Shown: positions 26,383-35,385, numbered from the stretch's first letter. The stretch: DNA of 64,000 nucleotides from JBBQXH01 sp963710975 (GCA_963710975.1 CAVQCG010000004.1:682001-746000), one strand, 5' to 3'. The notes: generated by a model not told the origin, from the sequence alone. A program made the numbers and translations.

Positions 26383-27479
26383 CCGGCCGAGACCAGTTCG
26401 CGAGAGAGTGTCTCCGCGGTTCTCCGAGCGGCAGCATCGATCCCGACGAGGTCGGCGAGATTCCGTGCTTCGGGCGCTTCCACCGCCGCCAGCGTCCGCT
26501 CGACCACGTCTGCGATGCCGAGGAAGGGCAGTGCGTCGGAAAGGAAGGCGGCGACGGCGACCTCGTTCGCCGCGTTGAGCACGCAGGGGGCGGTGCCGCC
26601 GGATTCCCCTGCCTCGCGAGCAAGCCTCAAGCACGGGAACGCGTCCTCGTCGGGGGCGCCGAACTCGAGGGTCAGACCAGCCGCGAGGTCGAGAGGCGTA
26701 ATCGGTGTGGCTGCACGCTCCGGGTAGGTGAGGGCGTAGGAGATCGGCACGCGCATGTCCGGGTACCCCAGGTGAGCAAGCGCGGCGCCGTCACGGAAGC
26801 GAACCAGCGAGTGGACGATCGAGCTCGGATGAACCACGACCTCGATCCGGGAGTATGGAACGCCGAACAGGAAGTGCGCCTCGATCAACTCGAGCCCTTT
26901 GTTCATGAGCGTCGCCGAGTCGATGGTGATCTTCGGCCCCATGGTCCACGTGGGATGGGCGAGCGCGTCGGCGGGTGTCACGGCGGCGAGGTCCTCGCGG
27001 GTTCGCCCACGAAACGGGCCGCCTGACGCCGTGAGCACCAGCGAGTCGACGGTGTCCGGTGGCCTCGCTTCGAGGCACTGAAAGAGCGCGGAGTGCTCGC
27101 TGTCGACGGGAAGGATCCGTCCTCCACCCCGCTCCTGCGCAGCGAGCGCGAGCTCGCCCGCGGCAACGAGGCTCTCCTTGTTCGCGAGCGCAAGATCGAT
27201 CCCGAGCTCGAGCGCCGCAAGCGTCGCGGGCAGACCCGCAAAGCCGACCACGGCGTTGAGGACCACGTCCGGCTCGGCAAGCTCGACGAGCGCATCCAGA
27301 GGCGGATCCCCGGCGAGCGAGACGAGGGTCACGTCGTGCGCAGCCGCAATCGCCCTGACGTCGTCGCTGCTGCGACCGGCGGCCACGGCGCAGAGCTCGA
27401 GCCCGGGATGCGCGTCGATGATCTCGAGCGCCTGCCGGCCGATCGAGCCCGTGGCGCCGAGGAGGGCAACACGTTTCAC
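26379..27479 (-). CDS. ispC: 1-deoxy-D-xylulose 5-phosphate reductoisomerase
   Basis: IspC (Dxr) makes 2-C-methyl-D-erythritol 4-phosphate, the committed step of the MEP isoprenoid pathway. The 366-residue protein has the NADPH loop LLGATGSIGRQALEI, the metal/substrate motif PVDSEHSALFQCL, TASGGPFRG, NKGLELIEAHFLFG and HPSSIVHSLV. It sits between cdsA and rseP with an ATGA overlap to rseP. Confidence 0.96.
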   Translation of the reverse strand: MKRVALLGATGSIGRQALEIIDAHPGLELCAVAAGRSSDDVRAIAAAHDVTLVSLAGDPPLDALVELAEPDVVLNAVVGFAGLPATLAALELGIDLALANKESLVAAGELALAAQERGGGRILPVDSEHSALFQCLEARPPDTVDSLVLTASGGPFRGRTREDLAAVTPADALAHPTWTMGPKITIDSATLMNKGLELIEAHFLFGVPYSRIEVVVHPSSIVHSLVRFRDGAALAHLGYPDMRVPISYALTYPERAATPITPLDLAAGLTLEFGAPDEDAFPCLRLAREAGESGGTAPCVLNAANEVAVAAFLSDALPFLGIADVVERTLAAVEAPEARNLADLVGIDAAARRTAETLSRELVSAG

Positions 27480-27523
27480 CTGACCCTGAGTGTAGATGCC
27501 GCCCTTCCGGCCACCGTGCAGGC

Positions 27524-28327
27524 TCAGAGCGTGATCTCACCGAGCGCTGCCAGGACGTAGAACGCCGTCGGGCAGGCGACGAGCAGGCTGTCGATCCGAT
27601 CCCACACTCCTCCGTGCCCTGCGAGCAGACGTCCCGAGTCCTTGATCCCGACGTCGCGCTTGACGAGGGACTGCATGAGATCGCCGATCGCCGCGGCGAT
27701 CACGATCGCGAGCCCGAGGACGAGGGACTTCCACCCGTCTGCGAACCCTTGCCGGTAGAGGATGATCCAGGCCGCGAGAACACCGCCCACGACGCCACCG
27801 AAGAACCCCTCCCAGCTCTTCCCGGGTGAGAGCGTCGGCGCCATCTTGTGCCGCCCGATCGCCCGTCCCACGAGATAGGCGGCCGTGTCGGCGACGAAGA
27901 CCGTGATCAGCACGGTGAAGATCGCAAGCCGTCCGTTCTCGGGGATCGCACGCAGCAGGATGGCGTGCGCGAGCCCGAGTCCGATCCAGACCACGCCGAG
28001 CACCGTGTAGGCGAGGGAGATGCTCGCCCGCTGGCGCGTCTCGACGAAGAGCAGGAAGAGAAACGCGAGTGGCAGACTGAAGAACACTCCTGCCGACATC
28101 CAGCCGATGCCGCCGAGCTGGACGCCAAGTAGGCAGGCGATCAGTCCGGCAACGCCGGCGAGGACGAGCGGCCGGAACTCCCTTCCGGCCCGGTAGAGCT
28201 CGTCGATCCCGATGACGCCCGCGACGGCCACGAGCGCGAACATCCACCAGCCTCCGAGCCAGGCGACGCCGAGGACGATCGGGAGGCCGATTGCGACGAC
28301 GACGAGGCGCGACAGCCAGTTGGTCAT
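27524..28327 (-). CDS. cdsA: Phosphatidate cytidylyltransferase
   Basis: CdsA makes CDP-diacylglycerol from phosphatidate and CTP in the membrane. The 267-residue protein has about eight hydrophobic segments and the family signature SLVKRDVGIKDSGRLLAGHGG followed by VWDRIDSLL near the C-terminus. It also has APTLSPGKSWEGFFGG. Its ATG overlaps the stop of uppS by 4 bp. Confidence 0.95.
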   Translation of the reverse strand: MTNWLSRLVVVAIGLPIVLGVAWLGGWWMFALVAVAGVIGIDELYRAGREFRPLVLAGVAGLIACLLGVQLGGIGWMSAGVFFSLPLAFLFLLFVETRQRASISLAYTVLGVVWIGLGLAHAILLRAIPENGRLAIFTVLITVFVADTAAYLVGRAIGRHKMAPTLSPGKSWEGFFGGVVGGVLAAWIILYRQGFADGWKSLVLGLAIVIAAAIGDLMQSLVKRDVGIKDSGRLLAGHGGVWDRIDSLLVACPTAFYVLAALGEITL

Positions 28328-29073
28328 CTGCCGCCGAAGCGCCGGCGGCGCGTCGCATACTCCTCGAGCGCCCTGCGGAGATCCCGCTCCCCGAAGTCCG
28401 GCCAGAGGGTATCGACGAAGATCAGCTCCGAGTAGGCCACCTGCCAGAGCAGGAAGTTCGAGATCCGCTGCTCCCCGGACGTACGAATGAGGAGGTCTGG
28501 CTCCGGCATGTCAGGGGTGTAGAGGCGGGAAGCGATCGCGTTCTCGTCGATGTCACGGCTGTCGACGCTTTCCTCGACGAGCCGGCGCGCTGCGGCGACG
28601 ATCTCCGCACGACCACCGTAGTCGAAGGCAATCCAGAGTTGCATTCGCGCGTTCTGGGACGTCTCTCCCTCGACGTTGTCCATCATCTGCAGCACGGACT
28701 CGGGCGCTCGATCGCGCCTACCGACGAAGCGGACGCGAACGCCCTTGCGCATGAGGTTCGGCAGCTCACGCTCGATCGTCTCCCCGAAGAGCTGCATGAT
28801 CGCCTCGACCTCCTCCTGGGAGCGCGACCAGTTCTCCGTCGAGAAGGCGAAAATGCAGAGCGACTCGATCCCGAGATCGAGGCACGCCTCGATCGTCCGG
28901 TGGGCCGCTTTCGTGCCGGCCCGGTGCCCGGCGACGACGGGAAGGCCGCGCTTCCTCGCCCAGCGTGCGTTGCCGTCCATGATCACTGCGACCGAGCGTG
29001 CGGTCTCCGGCCGCTCGGCCTCGGAGACCGGCTTCATGCTCCGGAGGGTTCGCAGCCTGTTGAGACGGTTCAC
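28324..29073 (-). CDS. uppS: Isoprenyl (undecaprenyl) diphosphate synthase
   Basis: UppS makes the C55 lipid carrier for cell-wall synthesis. The 249-residue protein shows VAVIMDGNARWARKRGLP (here NAR instead of the usual NGR), FAFSTENWSR, and the C-terminal LLIRTSGEQRISNFLLWQ and LWPDFGERDL. The first seventeen residues before MKPVSEAERP are optional, and the internal ATG could be the true start. It lies between frr and cdsA. Confidence 0.95.
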   Translation of the reverse strand: MNRLNRLRTLRSMKPVSEAERPETARSVAVIMDGNARWARKRGLPVVAGHRAGTKAAHRTIEACLDLGIESLCIFAFSTENWSRSQEEVEAIMQLFGETIERELPNLMRKGVRVRFVGRRDRAPESVLQMMDNVEGETSQNARMQLWIAFDYGGRAEIVAAARRLVEESVDSRDIDENAIASRLYTPDMPEPDLLIRTSGEQRISNFLLWQVAYSELIFVDTLWPDFGERDLRRALEEYATRRRRFGGR

Positions 29074-29135
29074 GGAGAGCTCCCTGGGACGAATCTTCGG
29101 GTTCGACCCACCGGTCTAATTCCGGGATCAACCAT

Positions 29136-29693
29136 CTAGACCTCCATGATCTCGTCTTCCTTCTTCTTCAGAAGGTCGTCGATCCGATGGACGTGCTCGT
29201 CAGTGAGCTTCTGAAGCCTGTCCTCTGCGCGCCGCTCCTCGTCGTCGCCCGCGTCCCCGTCGCGAACGAGCTCCTTCAGGTGGTGCATGCAGTCACGACG
29301 GACGTTGCGGACGGCGACCCTGCCATCCTCGGCAAGATGGCGGACCACCTTGACGAGCTCCTTCCGCCGCTCTTCCGTCAACTGAGGGATCGGGAGCCGG
29401 ATCAACTTGCCGTCGTTGGACGGTGTCAGACCGAGGTCGGACTCGAGAATCGCCCGCTCGATGCCCTTCACCGATCCGGGGTCGAACGGCTGGATGGTCA
29501 ACATCCGCGGCTCGGGGACGTTGATCGTCGCGAGCTGCTTCACCGGGGTCTTCTGGCCGTAGTAGTCGACCGAGACGCGGTCGAGAAGGGCGGCGGACGC
29601 GCGGCCGGTTCGCACCGTGTTGAACTCGTGCTGCGTCGCCTCGACGGACTTGTCCATGCGGCGCTTCGCATCGTCGAGCAGCTCATCGATCAT
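29136..29693 (-). CDS. frr: Ribosome recycling factor
   Basis: Frr splits post-termination ribosomes with EF-G. The 185-residue protein is full length: MIDELLDDAKRRMDKSVEATQHEFNTVRTGRAS, then VPEPRMLTIQPFD, IRLPIPQLTEERRKELVK and a helical end HRIDDLLKKKEDEIMEV. The ATG at 29693 overlaps the pyrH stop by 4 bp. Confidence 0.96.
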   Translation of the reverse strand: MIDELLDDAKRRMDKSVEATQHEFNTVRTGRASAALLDRVSVDYYGQKTPVKQLATINVPEPRMLTIQPFDPGSVKGIERAILESDLGLTPSNDGKLIRLPIPQLTEERRKELVKVVRHLAEDGRVAVRNVRRDCMHHLKELVRDGDAGDDEERRAEDRLQKLTDEHVHRIDDLLKKKEDEIMEV

Positions 29694-30469
29694 GCGTTCC
29701 TCCCAGGCGTCGAGATGATCGTGCCAATTCGGGCTCCGCCGACGAGTCGCTCGATGTTCCGCTCGTCGTCGAGGCCGAACACGTGGATCGGCAACCCGTT
29801 GTCCATGCAGAGCGAGAGCGCGGTCGTGTCCATGACCTTCAGCCCCCGCTCGATCGCCTCCTTGTGCGTCAGCTCCGGGAGGAACTTCGCGGCCGGGTCG
29901 AGTCGCGGGTCGCCGTCGTAGACGCCGTCGACCGCGTTCTTCCCCATCAGGATGGCCTCGGCCCCGATCTCGAGCGCACGGAGCGCCGCCGCCGTGTCGG
30001 TCGTGAAGAACGGGTTTCCGGTCCCGCAGGCGAAGATCACGACTCGCCCCTTCTCGAGATGACGGATCGCCCGGCGGCGGATGTACGGCTCGGCGACCTC
30101 GCTCACGGTGATCGCGGAGAGGACGCGTGTCTGCGAGCCGAGGCGCTCGAGCGAATCCTGGATCGTCAGGCAGTTCAGGAGGGTCGCGAGCATGCCGGCA
30201 TAGTCGGCGGTTGCGCGATCCATCCCTTCCGCTGCCGCAGCCATCCCGCGGTAGATGTTCCCTGCACCGACCACGAGCGCGATCTCCACCCCGCGCCGAG
30301 TGAGGCCGTCGACCTCCCGCGTGATTGCCGCGACACGGTCTGGATCGATCCCGTAGGGCTCCGCTCCCATGAGCGCCTCGCCCGAGAGCTTGAGCAGGAC
30401 TCGCCGGAAGACAGGATCGCCGGCCGCGACGCTGCCGCCTCGAGACTCCCCGTCCGGCGTAGCGCTCAC
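29690..30469 (-). CDS. pyrH: UMP kinase
   Basis: PyrH phosphorylates UMP to UDP. The 259-residue protein begins with an extra segment of about 20 residues (MSATPDGESRGGSVAAGD), followed by the core VLLKLSGEALMG. Landmarks are VVGAGNIYRGM, ATADYAGMLATLLN, FACGTGNPFFTTDTAA and MGKNAVDGVYDGDP. The GTG start overlaps the tsf stop (GTGA). Confidence 0.96.
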   Translation of the reverse strand: MSATPDGESRGGSVAAGDPVFRRVLLKLSGEALMGAEPYGIDPDRVAAITREVDGLTRRGVEIALVVGAGNIYRGMAAAAEGMDRATADYAGMLATLLNCLTIQDSLERLGSQTRVLSAITVSEVAEPYIRRRAIRHLEKGRVVIFACGTGNPFFTTDTAAALRALEIGAEAILMGKNAVDGVYDGDPRLDPAAKFLPELTHKEAIERGLKVMDTTALSLCMDNGLPIHVFGLDDERNIERLVGGARIGTIISTPGRNA

Positions 30470-31260
30470 TCCGCCAGCGCGTACCGGACGAACTCGAGGA
30501 CATCGGCTCCGTGCTCGGCAAGCGCCTTGCCCACGGTCAGCGAGTCGTCATGGATCCACGCCTGATCGGCGAGAACCGACTCCGCGAAGAAGCGCTTCGT
30601 GAGCATGCCGTCCACGATCTTCTCACGGATCTGCTCCGGCTTCGACTGCACGTCCGGAAGTTTCTCGTACACCTCACGCTCCGCTGCGATCGCGGACTCT
30701 GGGATCTCCTCGCGGCGGAGGTACGCGGGGTTCGCGAACGAGATGTGCATCGCGACGAGGCGCGCGAGGTCAGGCGTCGCCCGTGCGCGTACCAGCACGC
30801 CGATCTTGTTCGCGGGGGGGTGCACGTATGCAGCCAGCACCTCACCGTCCCCGGCAGACATCTTCGTCGCTCCGCGCAGGGCAACGTTCTCACCGATCTT
30901 CGCGACCAACTCGACCCGTTCTCCGTCGAGGCTGGCAACCGCGTCGGGACCCTGGTCGGCGACGACCTGCAGGATCCGCTGCGCGAAGGCGCGGAACTCC
31001 TCGTTCGCCGAGACCGGCTCCGTCTCGCAGCCGACCGCGACGATCGCACCGTCGGAGCCCTCGACCTGTGCGAGCACGATGCCCTCTGTCGTCTCGCGGC
31101 TCGCACGCTTCCCGGCTGCCGCGATACCCTTCTCACGCAGGAGCTTCTGGGCCGCCTCGAGATCGCCGTCCGTGTCCGCCAGCGCGCGCTTGCAATCCAT
31201 CATGCCCGCGCCCGTCATGTCGCGGAGCTCCTTGACCAGGCTCGCCGGAACGGTGCTCAT
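30466..31260 (-). CDS. tsf: Elongation factor Ts
   Basis: EF-Ts exchanges nucleotide on EF-Tu. The 264-residue protein has the N-terminal UBA-like module with LVKELRDMTGAGMMDCKRAL. The dimerisation region includes HISFANPAYLRREEIP and a C-terminal QAWIHDDSLTVGKALAEHGADVLEFVRYALAE. The ATG overlaps the rpsB stop. Confidence 0.96.
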   Translation of the reverse strand: MSTVPASLVKELRDMTGAGMMDCKRALADTDGDLEAAQKLLREKGIAAAGKRASRETTEGIVLAQVEGSDGAIVAVGCETEPVSANEEFRAFAQRILQVVADQGPDAVASLDGERVELVAKIGENVALRGATKMSAGDGEVLAAYVHPPANKIGVLVRARATPDLARLVAMHISFANPAYLRREEIPESAIAAEREVYEKLPDVQSKPEQIREKIVDGMLTKRFFAESVLADQAWIHDDSLTVGKALAEHGADVLEFVRYALAE

Positions 31261-32216
31261 TCGGCGCTCTTCTCAGCAGGAGGCTCCTCGACGCTCTCGG
31301 TCGCTTCGACCACTTCCTCGATCTCGACGACCTCTGCTGCACCGGTCGGTTCGGCGACTTCGGCTACCTCGGTGACCTCGACGGTCTCCGCGACTTCGAC
31401 GGTCTCCGCGACTTCGACGGTCTCCGGGACTTCGACCACCTCGACTGCTGTCTCACCGTCCGGCTCGGCCGGCGCCTCGGGGGCCTCGGGGGCCTCGGGC
31501 TTGCCGTTCGGCTCGATGAACTCCTCCACGTCGACGCGGCGCGAACCTGCTGCGATGCCGTCGGCGACAACTCGCGTCACGAGGCTACAGGCACGGATCG
31601 CGTCATCGTTCCCCGGGATGACGAAGTCGGCGTCGTCCGGGTCGCAGTTCGTGTCGACGAGGCCGATGACCGGGATCCCCAGCCTGCGCGCCTCGCGAAC
31701 GCCCAGCTGCTCCTTGCGCAGATCGATCAGGAAGATGGCGTCGGGGAGCCGCTTCATGTCGGCTACGCCGCCGAGGTTGATCTCGAGCTTCTCGAGCTCT
31801 GCGAGCATCGAGATGCGCTCCTTCGAGGGAAGCAGCTCGAGCTGGTTCTCGTCGCGGAGGCGGCGCAGCTCGTGCAGGCGCTCGATCCGCTCCGAGATCG
31901 TGCGCCAGTTGGTGAGCAGCCCGCCGAGCCACCGGTGGTTCACGAAGGGCATCCCGACGCGGGACGACTCGTCTTTGATCGCATCCTGCGCCTGCTTCTT
32001 CGTCCCGACGAAGAGGACGGTCCCGCCACGCTCGGCGATGTTCCTCACGAATGCGTGAGACTGCTCGAGCAGCGCCTGGGTCTGCTGCAGGTCGATGATG
32101 TAGATGCCGCCCCGCTCGGTGAAGATGTAGCGGCGCATCTTCGGGTTCCAGCGCCTCGTCTGATGGCCGAAGTGCACTCCGGCCTCCAGGAGCTCGCGCA
32201 TGCTGACGACGGACAT
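31257..32216 (-). CDS. rpsB: 30S ribosomal protein S2 with repetitive acidic C-terminal tail
   Basis: Residues 1-225 or so are standard S2: MSVVSMRELLEAGVHFGHQTRRWNPKM, YIIDLQQTQALLEQ, NHRWLGGLLTNWRTI and GIPVIGLVDTNCDPD. The ATG at 32216 follows GGGAGGATC. After VEEFIEPNGK an extension of about 85 residues consists of Val/Glu/Ala/Pro repeats, including VEVAET encoded by three tandem 18-bp units at 31383-31436. Total length is 319 residues, against roughly 230-260 for plain S2. The tail is probably unstructured. S2 is followed by tsf, pyrH and frr, the standard order. Confidence 0.95.
   Translation of the reverse strand: MSVVSMRELLEAGVHFGHQTRRWNPKMRRYIFTERGGIYIIDLQQTQALLEQSHAFVRNIAERGGTVLFVGTKKQAQDAIKDESSRVGMPFVNHRWLGGLLTNWRTISERIERLHELRRLRDENQLELLPSKERISMLAELEKLEINLGGVADMKRLPDAIFLIDLRKEQLGVREARRLGIPVIGLVDTNCDPDDADFVIPGNDDAIRACSLVTRVVADGIAAGSRRVDVEEFIEPNGKPEAPEAPEAPAEPDGETAVEVVEVPETVEVAETVEVAETVEVTEVAEVAEPTGAAEVVEIEEVVEATESVEEPPAEKSAE
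31383..31436 (-). repeat. Three tandem 18-bp repeats in the rpsB tail
   Basis: The unit GGTCTCCGCGACTTCGAC (plus strand) occurs three times in a row, the third with one change. It encodes repeated VEVAET/PET on the minus strand. Repeat number may vary between strains by slippage. Confidence 0.85.
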
Positions 32217-32343
32217 GGGTCGATCCTCCCTTGGTTGCTTCACATCAGGCCGGCGGCGGGCGGATGGACCGGGAATCGGCTTCCCGGCACCGCCACCCTC
32301 CCGTTCTCCGCCGGGTCGGGTTCGATTGACTCCGGGATTCTAG
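32217..32343 (-). promoter_or_regulatory. rpsB leader region with hairpin
   Basis: If rluD ends at 32344, about 127 bp separate it from rpsB. This stretch holds a strong hairpin (CCGGGAA/TTCCCGG, about 32269-32287) and the ribosome site GGGAGG. It could contain the rpsB promoter, a rluD terminator, or an S2 autoregulatory leader; I cannot distinguish these. Confidence 0.4.
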
Positions 32344-33251
32344 CTAGCCTCGGGCGCGATCGAGCGCGCTCTGCGAGGTCGGCCGGCGGCTGCGACTCGA
32401 CTTCGACCGGAGCTCCCGACAGCGGGTGTGGGAACGCGAGGCGTGTTGCGTGGAGGAACTGCCGTGCGAGGCCAAGGTCGTTCGGTACCCCGTAGGTCGG
32501 ATCTCCCGCCACGGGCAGGTCGATCGCCGCGAGGTGCACCCGGATCTGATGCGTCCGCCCCGTCTCCAGCCGCACCCGGAGCAGCGCGTGGTCGCCCGAG
32601 TAGCTCGACGACGTCGAAGTGGGTCACCGCCGCGCGGGGAGCGTCCGTATCGATCGAGATCCGGCTCTGATCCACTCGGTCCCGCCCGATCGGCGCCTCG
32701 ATCCTTCCTCGCCACGATCGGGGCCTCCCGCGGACGAGCGCGAGGTACTCCCTCGTCAGCTCGCGCTTGCGGATCAGCCGCTGAAGTCGCCGGTGCGTTT
32801 GTGCATCCCGCGCGACCACGAGGAGGCCCGACGTGTCGCGGTCGAGCCTATGGACGATGCCGGGCCGCTCGGGCTCCTCTCCGCCCGCGATGCCGCGCCC
32901 GAGCAGGCCGTGGACCAGGGTTCCAGTCGCGTGACCCGCCGAGGGGTGGACGACGAGTCCCGCCGGCTTGTCGACGATGAGCAGGCTCTCGTCCTCGTAG
33001 GCGATGACGAGATCGAGCTGCTCGGGCTCGAGCGGCGACTCGCGCCGATCCGGCAGGTCGAGCGAGATGACCTCGTTTCCTTCGAGCCGGTAGCTCTTCG
33101 ACCGCGGCCGTCCGTCAACGAGGATCCGGCCCTCGCGGACGAGGCGCTCGGCCTCCGCGCGGGAGCCGACGGTCTCCAGGCCTCCGACGAAGCGATCGAG
33201 ACGCTCGCCGGCAACAGCGGCCGGAACGGCGACCTCGAGCTGGGTGGTCAT
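32344..33251 (-). CDS. rluD: RluD-family pseudouridine synthase, frame-disrupted
   Basis: The enzyme isomerises uridines in 23S rRNA. An S4-like domain (ERLDRFVGGL..AERLVREGRILVDG) precedes the catalytic domain with LLIVDKPAGLVVHPSAGH and the catalytic Asp in GIVHRLDRDTSGLLVVARD. One extra base near 32608 must be skipped to continue as DHALLRVRLETGRTHQIRVHLAAI and GDPTYG. Near the end a second shift gives ALDRARG and the stop at 32344. Without it the frame runs to 32240 through rare codons, which looks non-coding. The ATG is four bases from the lspA stop. Confidence 0.87.
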
Positions 33252-33254
33252 GCG

Positions 33255-33833
33255 CTACTGGATCGTCGGGCCCGAGATACGACTGACCCTCGGGCGGCGC
33301 TCGCCGAAGACGAAGATCGCGATCAGGGCGATGACGCCGATCGTGATGAAGACGTCGCCGAGGTTGAACGCCGGCCAGTACTTCGGATCGAGGAAGTCGG
33401 TGACGTATCCCTGACGCACTCGGTCGACGAGGTTCGAGAGGCTCCCGCCGAGGAGGAATCCGAACGCGACCGGCATCAGCGGGTGCCTGGCTCCGGCGCG
33501 CGTGAAGTAGACGAGCATCCAGATGACGGCGACCCCGGTCAGGATCGTCACCGGCGAGGCCGCCCCCGGGAAGAGGCCGAACGCGATCCCGGTGTTCCGG
33601 ACATGGTGGATCTGGAACCAGCTCGTGACGTCGACGGCCTCGTAGAGATCGAGACGCGAGCGAACGATCGCTTTGGTCACCTGGTCGGCCGCCACCGCTG
33701 CGAGCGCGACGACGAGCATCGCCGCCCACTGGTACGGACCGGCGGCGAGCGACCGCGTGGCGACCGAGACGGGGACTCGCCCGTCGGTCGCCGAGCCGAC
33801 GCGAACGTCGGTCAGGCGAGGCGGCTCGCTCAG
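33255..33833 (-). CDS. lspA: Lipoprotein signal peptidase
   Basis: LspA (signal peptidase II) removes signal peptides from prolipoproteins. Four membrane helices and both catalytic aspartates are visible, in VRNTGIAFGLF..SLSNLVDRVRQGYVTDFLD and AFNLGDVFITIG. The start is uncertain. An ATG at 33719 gives 154 residues but begins inside helix 1 and lacks a ribosome site. A CTG at 33833 overlaps the previous stop as CTGA, has GGAGG seven bases upstream and fits the 4-bp-overlap pattern of this operon, so I use it. Substrates in this window include the lipoprotein at 7.4 kb. Confidence 0.9.
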   Translation of the reverse strand: MSEPPRLTDVRVGSATDGRVPVSVATRSLAAGPYQWAAMLVVALAAVAADQVTKAIVRSRLDLYEAVDVTSWFQIHHVRNTGIAFGLFPGAASPVTILTGVAVIWMLVYFTRAGARHPLMPVAFGFLLGGSLSNLVDRVRQGYVTDFLDPKYWPAFNLGDVFITIGVIALIAIFVFGERRPRVSRISGPTIQ

Positions 33834-34174
33834 CCTCGTTCCTCCAGCCGCTTGCACTCGATGCAGAGCGTCGCGTACGGCATCGCCTCGAGCCTCTCCT
33901 CGCCGATCGGCTTGCCGCATCGCGAGCAGCTGCCGTAGGAGCCGTCCGCGATGCGAGCGAGAGCCGCGTCGATCTCCGTCAGCACGTGAGCCGAATTCTC
34001 CTCGAGGGAGTAGTCCATCTCCCTGTCGACGGTGACTGTCGCGGTATCGGCGTCACCGGTCTCGGGTGTCTCCTCCTCGAGCGAACCGGCATTCTCCTTC
34101 TGGAGATACTCGATCGCGTCGGTGACGCGCCCGCGCTCCTCGAGCAGGAGATCCCGGAAACGATCGGTGTTCAC
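33830..34174 (-). CDS. DksA/TraR-type zinc-finger protein
   Basis: This 114-residue protein has a helical coiled N-terminus (FRDLLLEERGRVTDAIEYLQKEN), an acidic middle, and a C-terminal four-cysteine zinc finger YGSCSRCGKPIGEERLEAMPYATLCIECKRLEE. Family members bind RNA polymerase in the secondary channel; some actinobacterial versions are small RbpA/CarD-era regulators of unknown effect. The GTG start overlaps the DUF167 stop. Confidence 0.88.
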   Translation of the reverse strand: MNTDRFRDLLLEERGRVTDAIEYLQKENAGSLEEETPETGDADTATVTVDREMDYSLEENSAHVLTEIDAALARIADGSYGSCSRCGKPIGEERLEAMPYATLCIECKRLEERG

Positions 34175-34455
34175 GTGGTCCCCCTTCGTCGTCTGTCCTC
34201 GAGGTGCGCCTCGGCCTCGCTGAGGGTCAGGCCCTGCACCTCGATCACCTTATCTCGCGCGGAGACGCCCGCGACGAGGTCGAGACTCGAACGCGGAACG
34301 CCGAGGACATCTGCCAGCAACTCCAGGAGGTCGTCGTTCGCCCGGCCCCGCTCGGGCGCTGCTCTCACGCGCACCTTCCAGCCGTCGCCGTGGCGGCCGA
34401 CGATCTCGCTGCGCGCGGCGCCGGGCGAGATCCGCAGGCGTAGCCGAGCAGCCAT
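34171..34455 (-). CDS. DUF167 (YggU) family protein
   Basis: This 94-residue small alpha/beta protein has the family pattern LRISPGAARSEIVGRHGDGWKVRVRAAPERGRANDDLLELLADVLGVP. Its function is unknown. It lies next to the yggT-like gene, which is a conserved pairing in many bacteria. Confidence 0.88.
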   Translation of the reverse strand: MAARLRLRISPGAARSEIVGRHGDGWKVRVRAAPERGRANDDLLELLADVLGVPRSSLDLVAGVSARDKVIEVQGLTLSEAEAHLEDRRRRGTT

Positions 34456-34458
34456 TCG

Positions 34459-34761
34459 TCAGTGCAAGCGGTTGAGGCCGAAGACGACGAGGCGCCAGAC
34501 AGCCGAGAGCACGAGGATCGCGATGATCGGGGAGAGATCCAGACCCATCCCGCCGAGCCGAAGCATGGGCAGCATGCGTCTGAAGACCATCAGGAACGGG
34601 TTGACGACGTCGTAGAGGAATCGTTGAAACGCGCTGAGGAAGCGGTTGTACGGCACGCGAATCCAGCTGAGCAGGATGTAGACGAGGATGCACAGCAGGT
34701 AGACGTAGTAGAGGGCGGTCACGAAGCGGATCGCCGTATCGACGGCGTCGGCTAGGAGCAT
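34459..34761 (-). CDS. YggT family membrane protein
   Basis: This 100-residue protein has two membrane-spanning regions and the family motif LLSWIRVPYNRFLSAFQRFLYDVVNPFLMVFRRMLPML. YggT proteins are linked genetically with SepF and division or osmotic homeostasis. Here it directly follows sepF. Confidence 0.9.
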   Translation of the reverse strand: MLLADAVDTAIRFVTALYYVYLLCILVYILLSWIRVPYNRFLSAFQRFLYDVVNPFLMVFRRMLPMLRLGGMGLDLSPIIAILVLSAVWRLVVFGLNRLH

Positions 34762-34779
34762 GAGGCCGACCCGCCGGAA

Positions 34780-35385
34780 TCAGGCCTGGTTGAAGAACCC
34801 GCGCTCGAGCATGCGGGCGCGCTCTTCGGCCGACACCTCGACGTTCCTCGGCGTCAGGAGGAAGACCTTGTCCGCGACGCGCTGCATGCCGCCGTTGAGC
34901 GCATAGGTCAGTCCGCTCGAGAAGTCGATCAGGCGCTTCGCGAGCTCGGCGTCGGCGCTCTGGAGGTTGAGGATCACCGGAACCGACTCCTTGAACTTGT
35001 CTGCGATCGACTGTGCGTCGTTGAAGCTCCGCGGGATGACGAGATGGACTCGCTGCGACGCCGATGCGGGGACTGACGACGCAACGGCCTCGAGGGGCGC
35101 TCGCTCTGCCCGAGCGGCTCGCCGCCCGCCGAGCACAGCAGGCCGAGACGACGTTGCCTGCGGAGTGGGCACCGGAACCGGCTCGGTTGCCTCCGGCTCG
35201 GACCAGTCGTCGAAGTCTTCCTGTGCGCTCCCCCGCCTCGCGTAGTGGAGTCGGCGAACGTTGGGCCGGTCGGCGTACGAGCGCTCGAGCGAGTCTTCGG
35301 CTGAGTACTCCTCGTCCCAGTACTCGTCCTCCTCGGCGATGCCGAAGTAGACGAGTGCGCGATTCCAGACGTTTTTGAGCCCCAT
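34780..35385 (-). CDS. sepF: Cell division protein SepF
   Basis: SepF anchors FtsZ to the membrane. The 201-residue protein begins MGLKNVWNRALVYFG, an amphipathic membrane-binding helix, followed by an acidic and disordered linker. The C-terminal SepF domain shows VHLVIPRSFNDAQSIADKFKESVPVILNLQ and RLIDFSSGLTYALNGGMQRVADKVFLLTP. It is followed by yggT, as in many Gram-positive division clusters. Confidence 0.94.
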   Translation of the reverse strand: MGLKNVWNRALVYFGIAEEDEYWDEEYSAEDSLERSYADRPNVRRLHYARRGSAQEDFDDWSEPEATEPVPVPTPQATSSRPAVLGGRRAARAERAPLEAVASSVPASASQRVHLVIPRSFNDAQSIADKFKESVPVILNLQSADAELAKRLIDFSSGLTYALNGGMQRVADKVFLLTPRNVEVSAEERARMLERGFFNQA

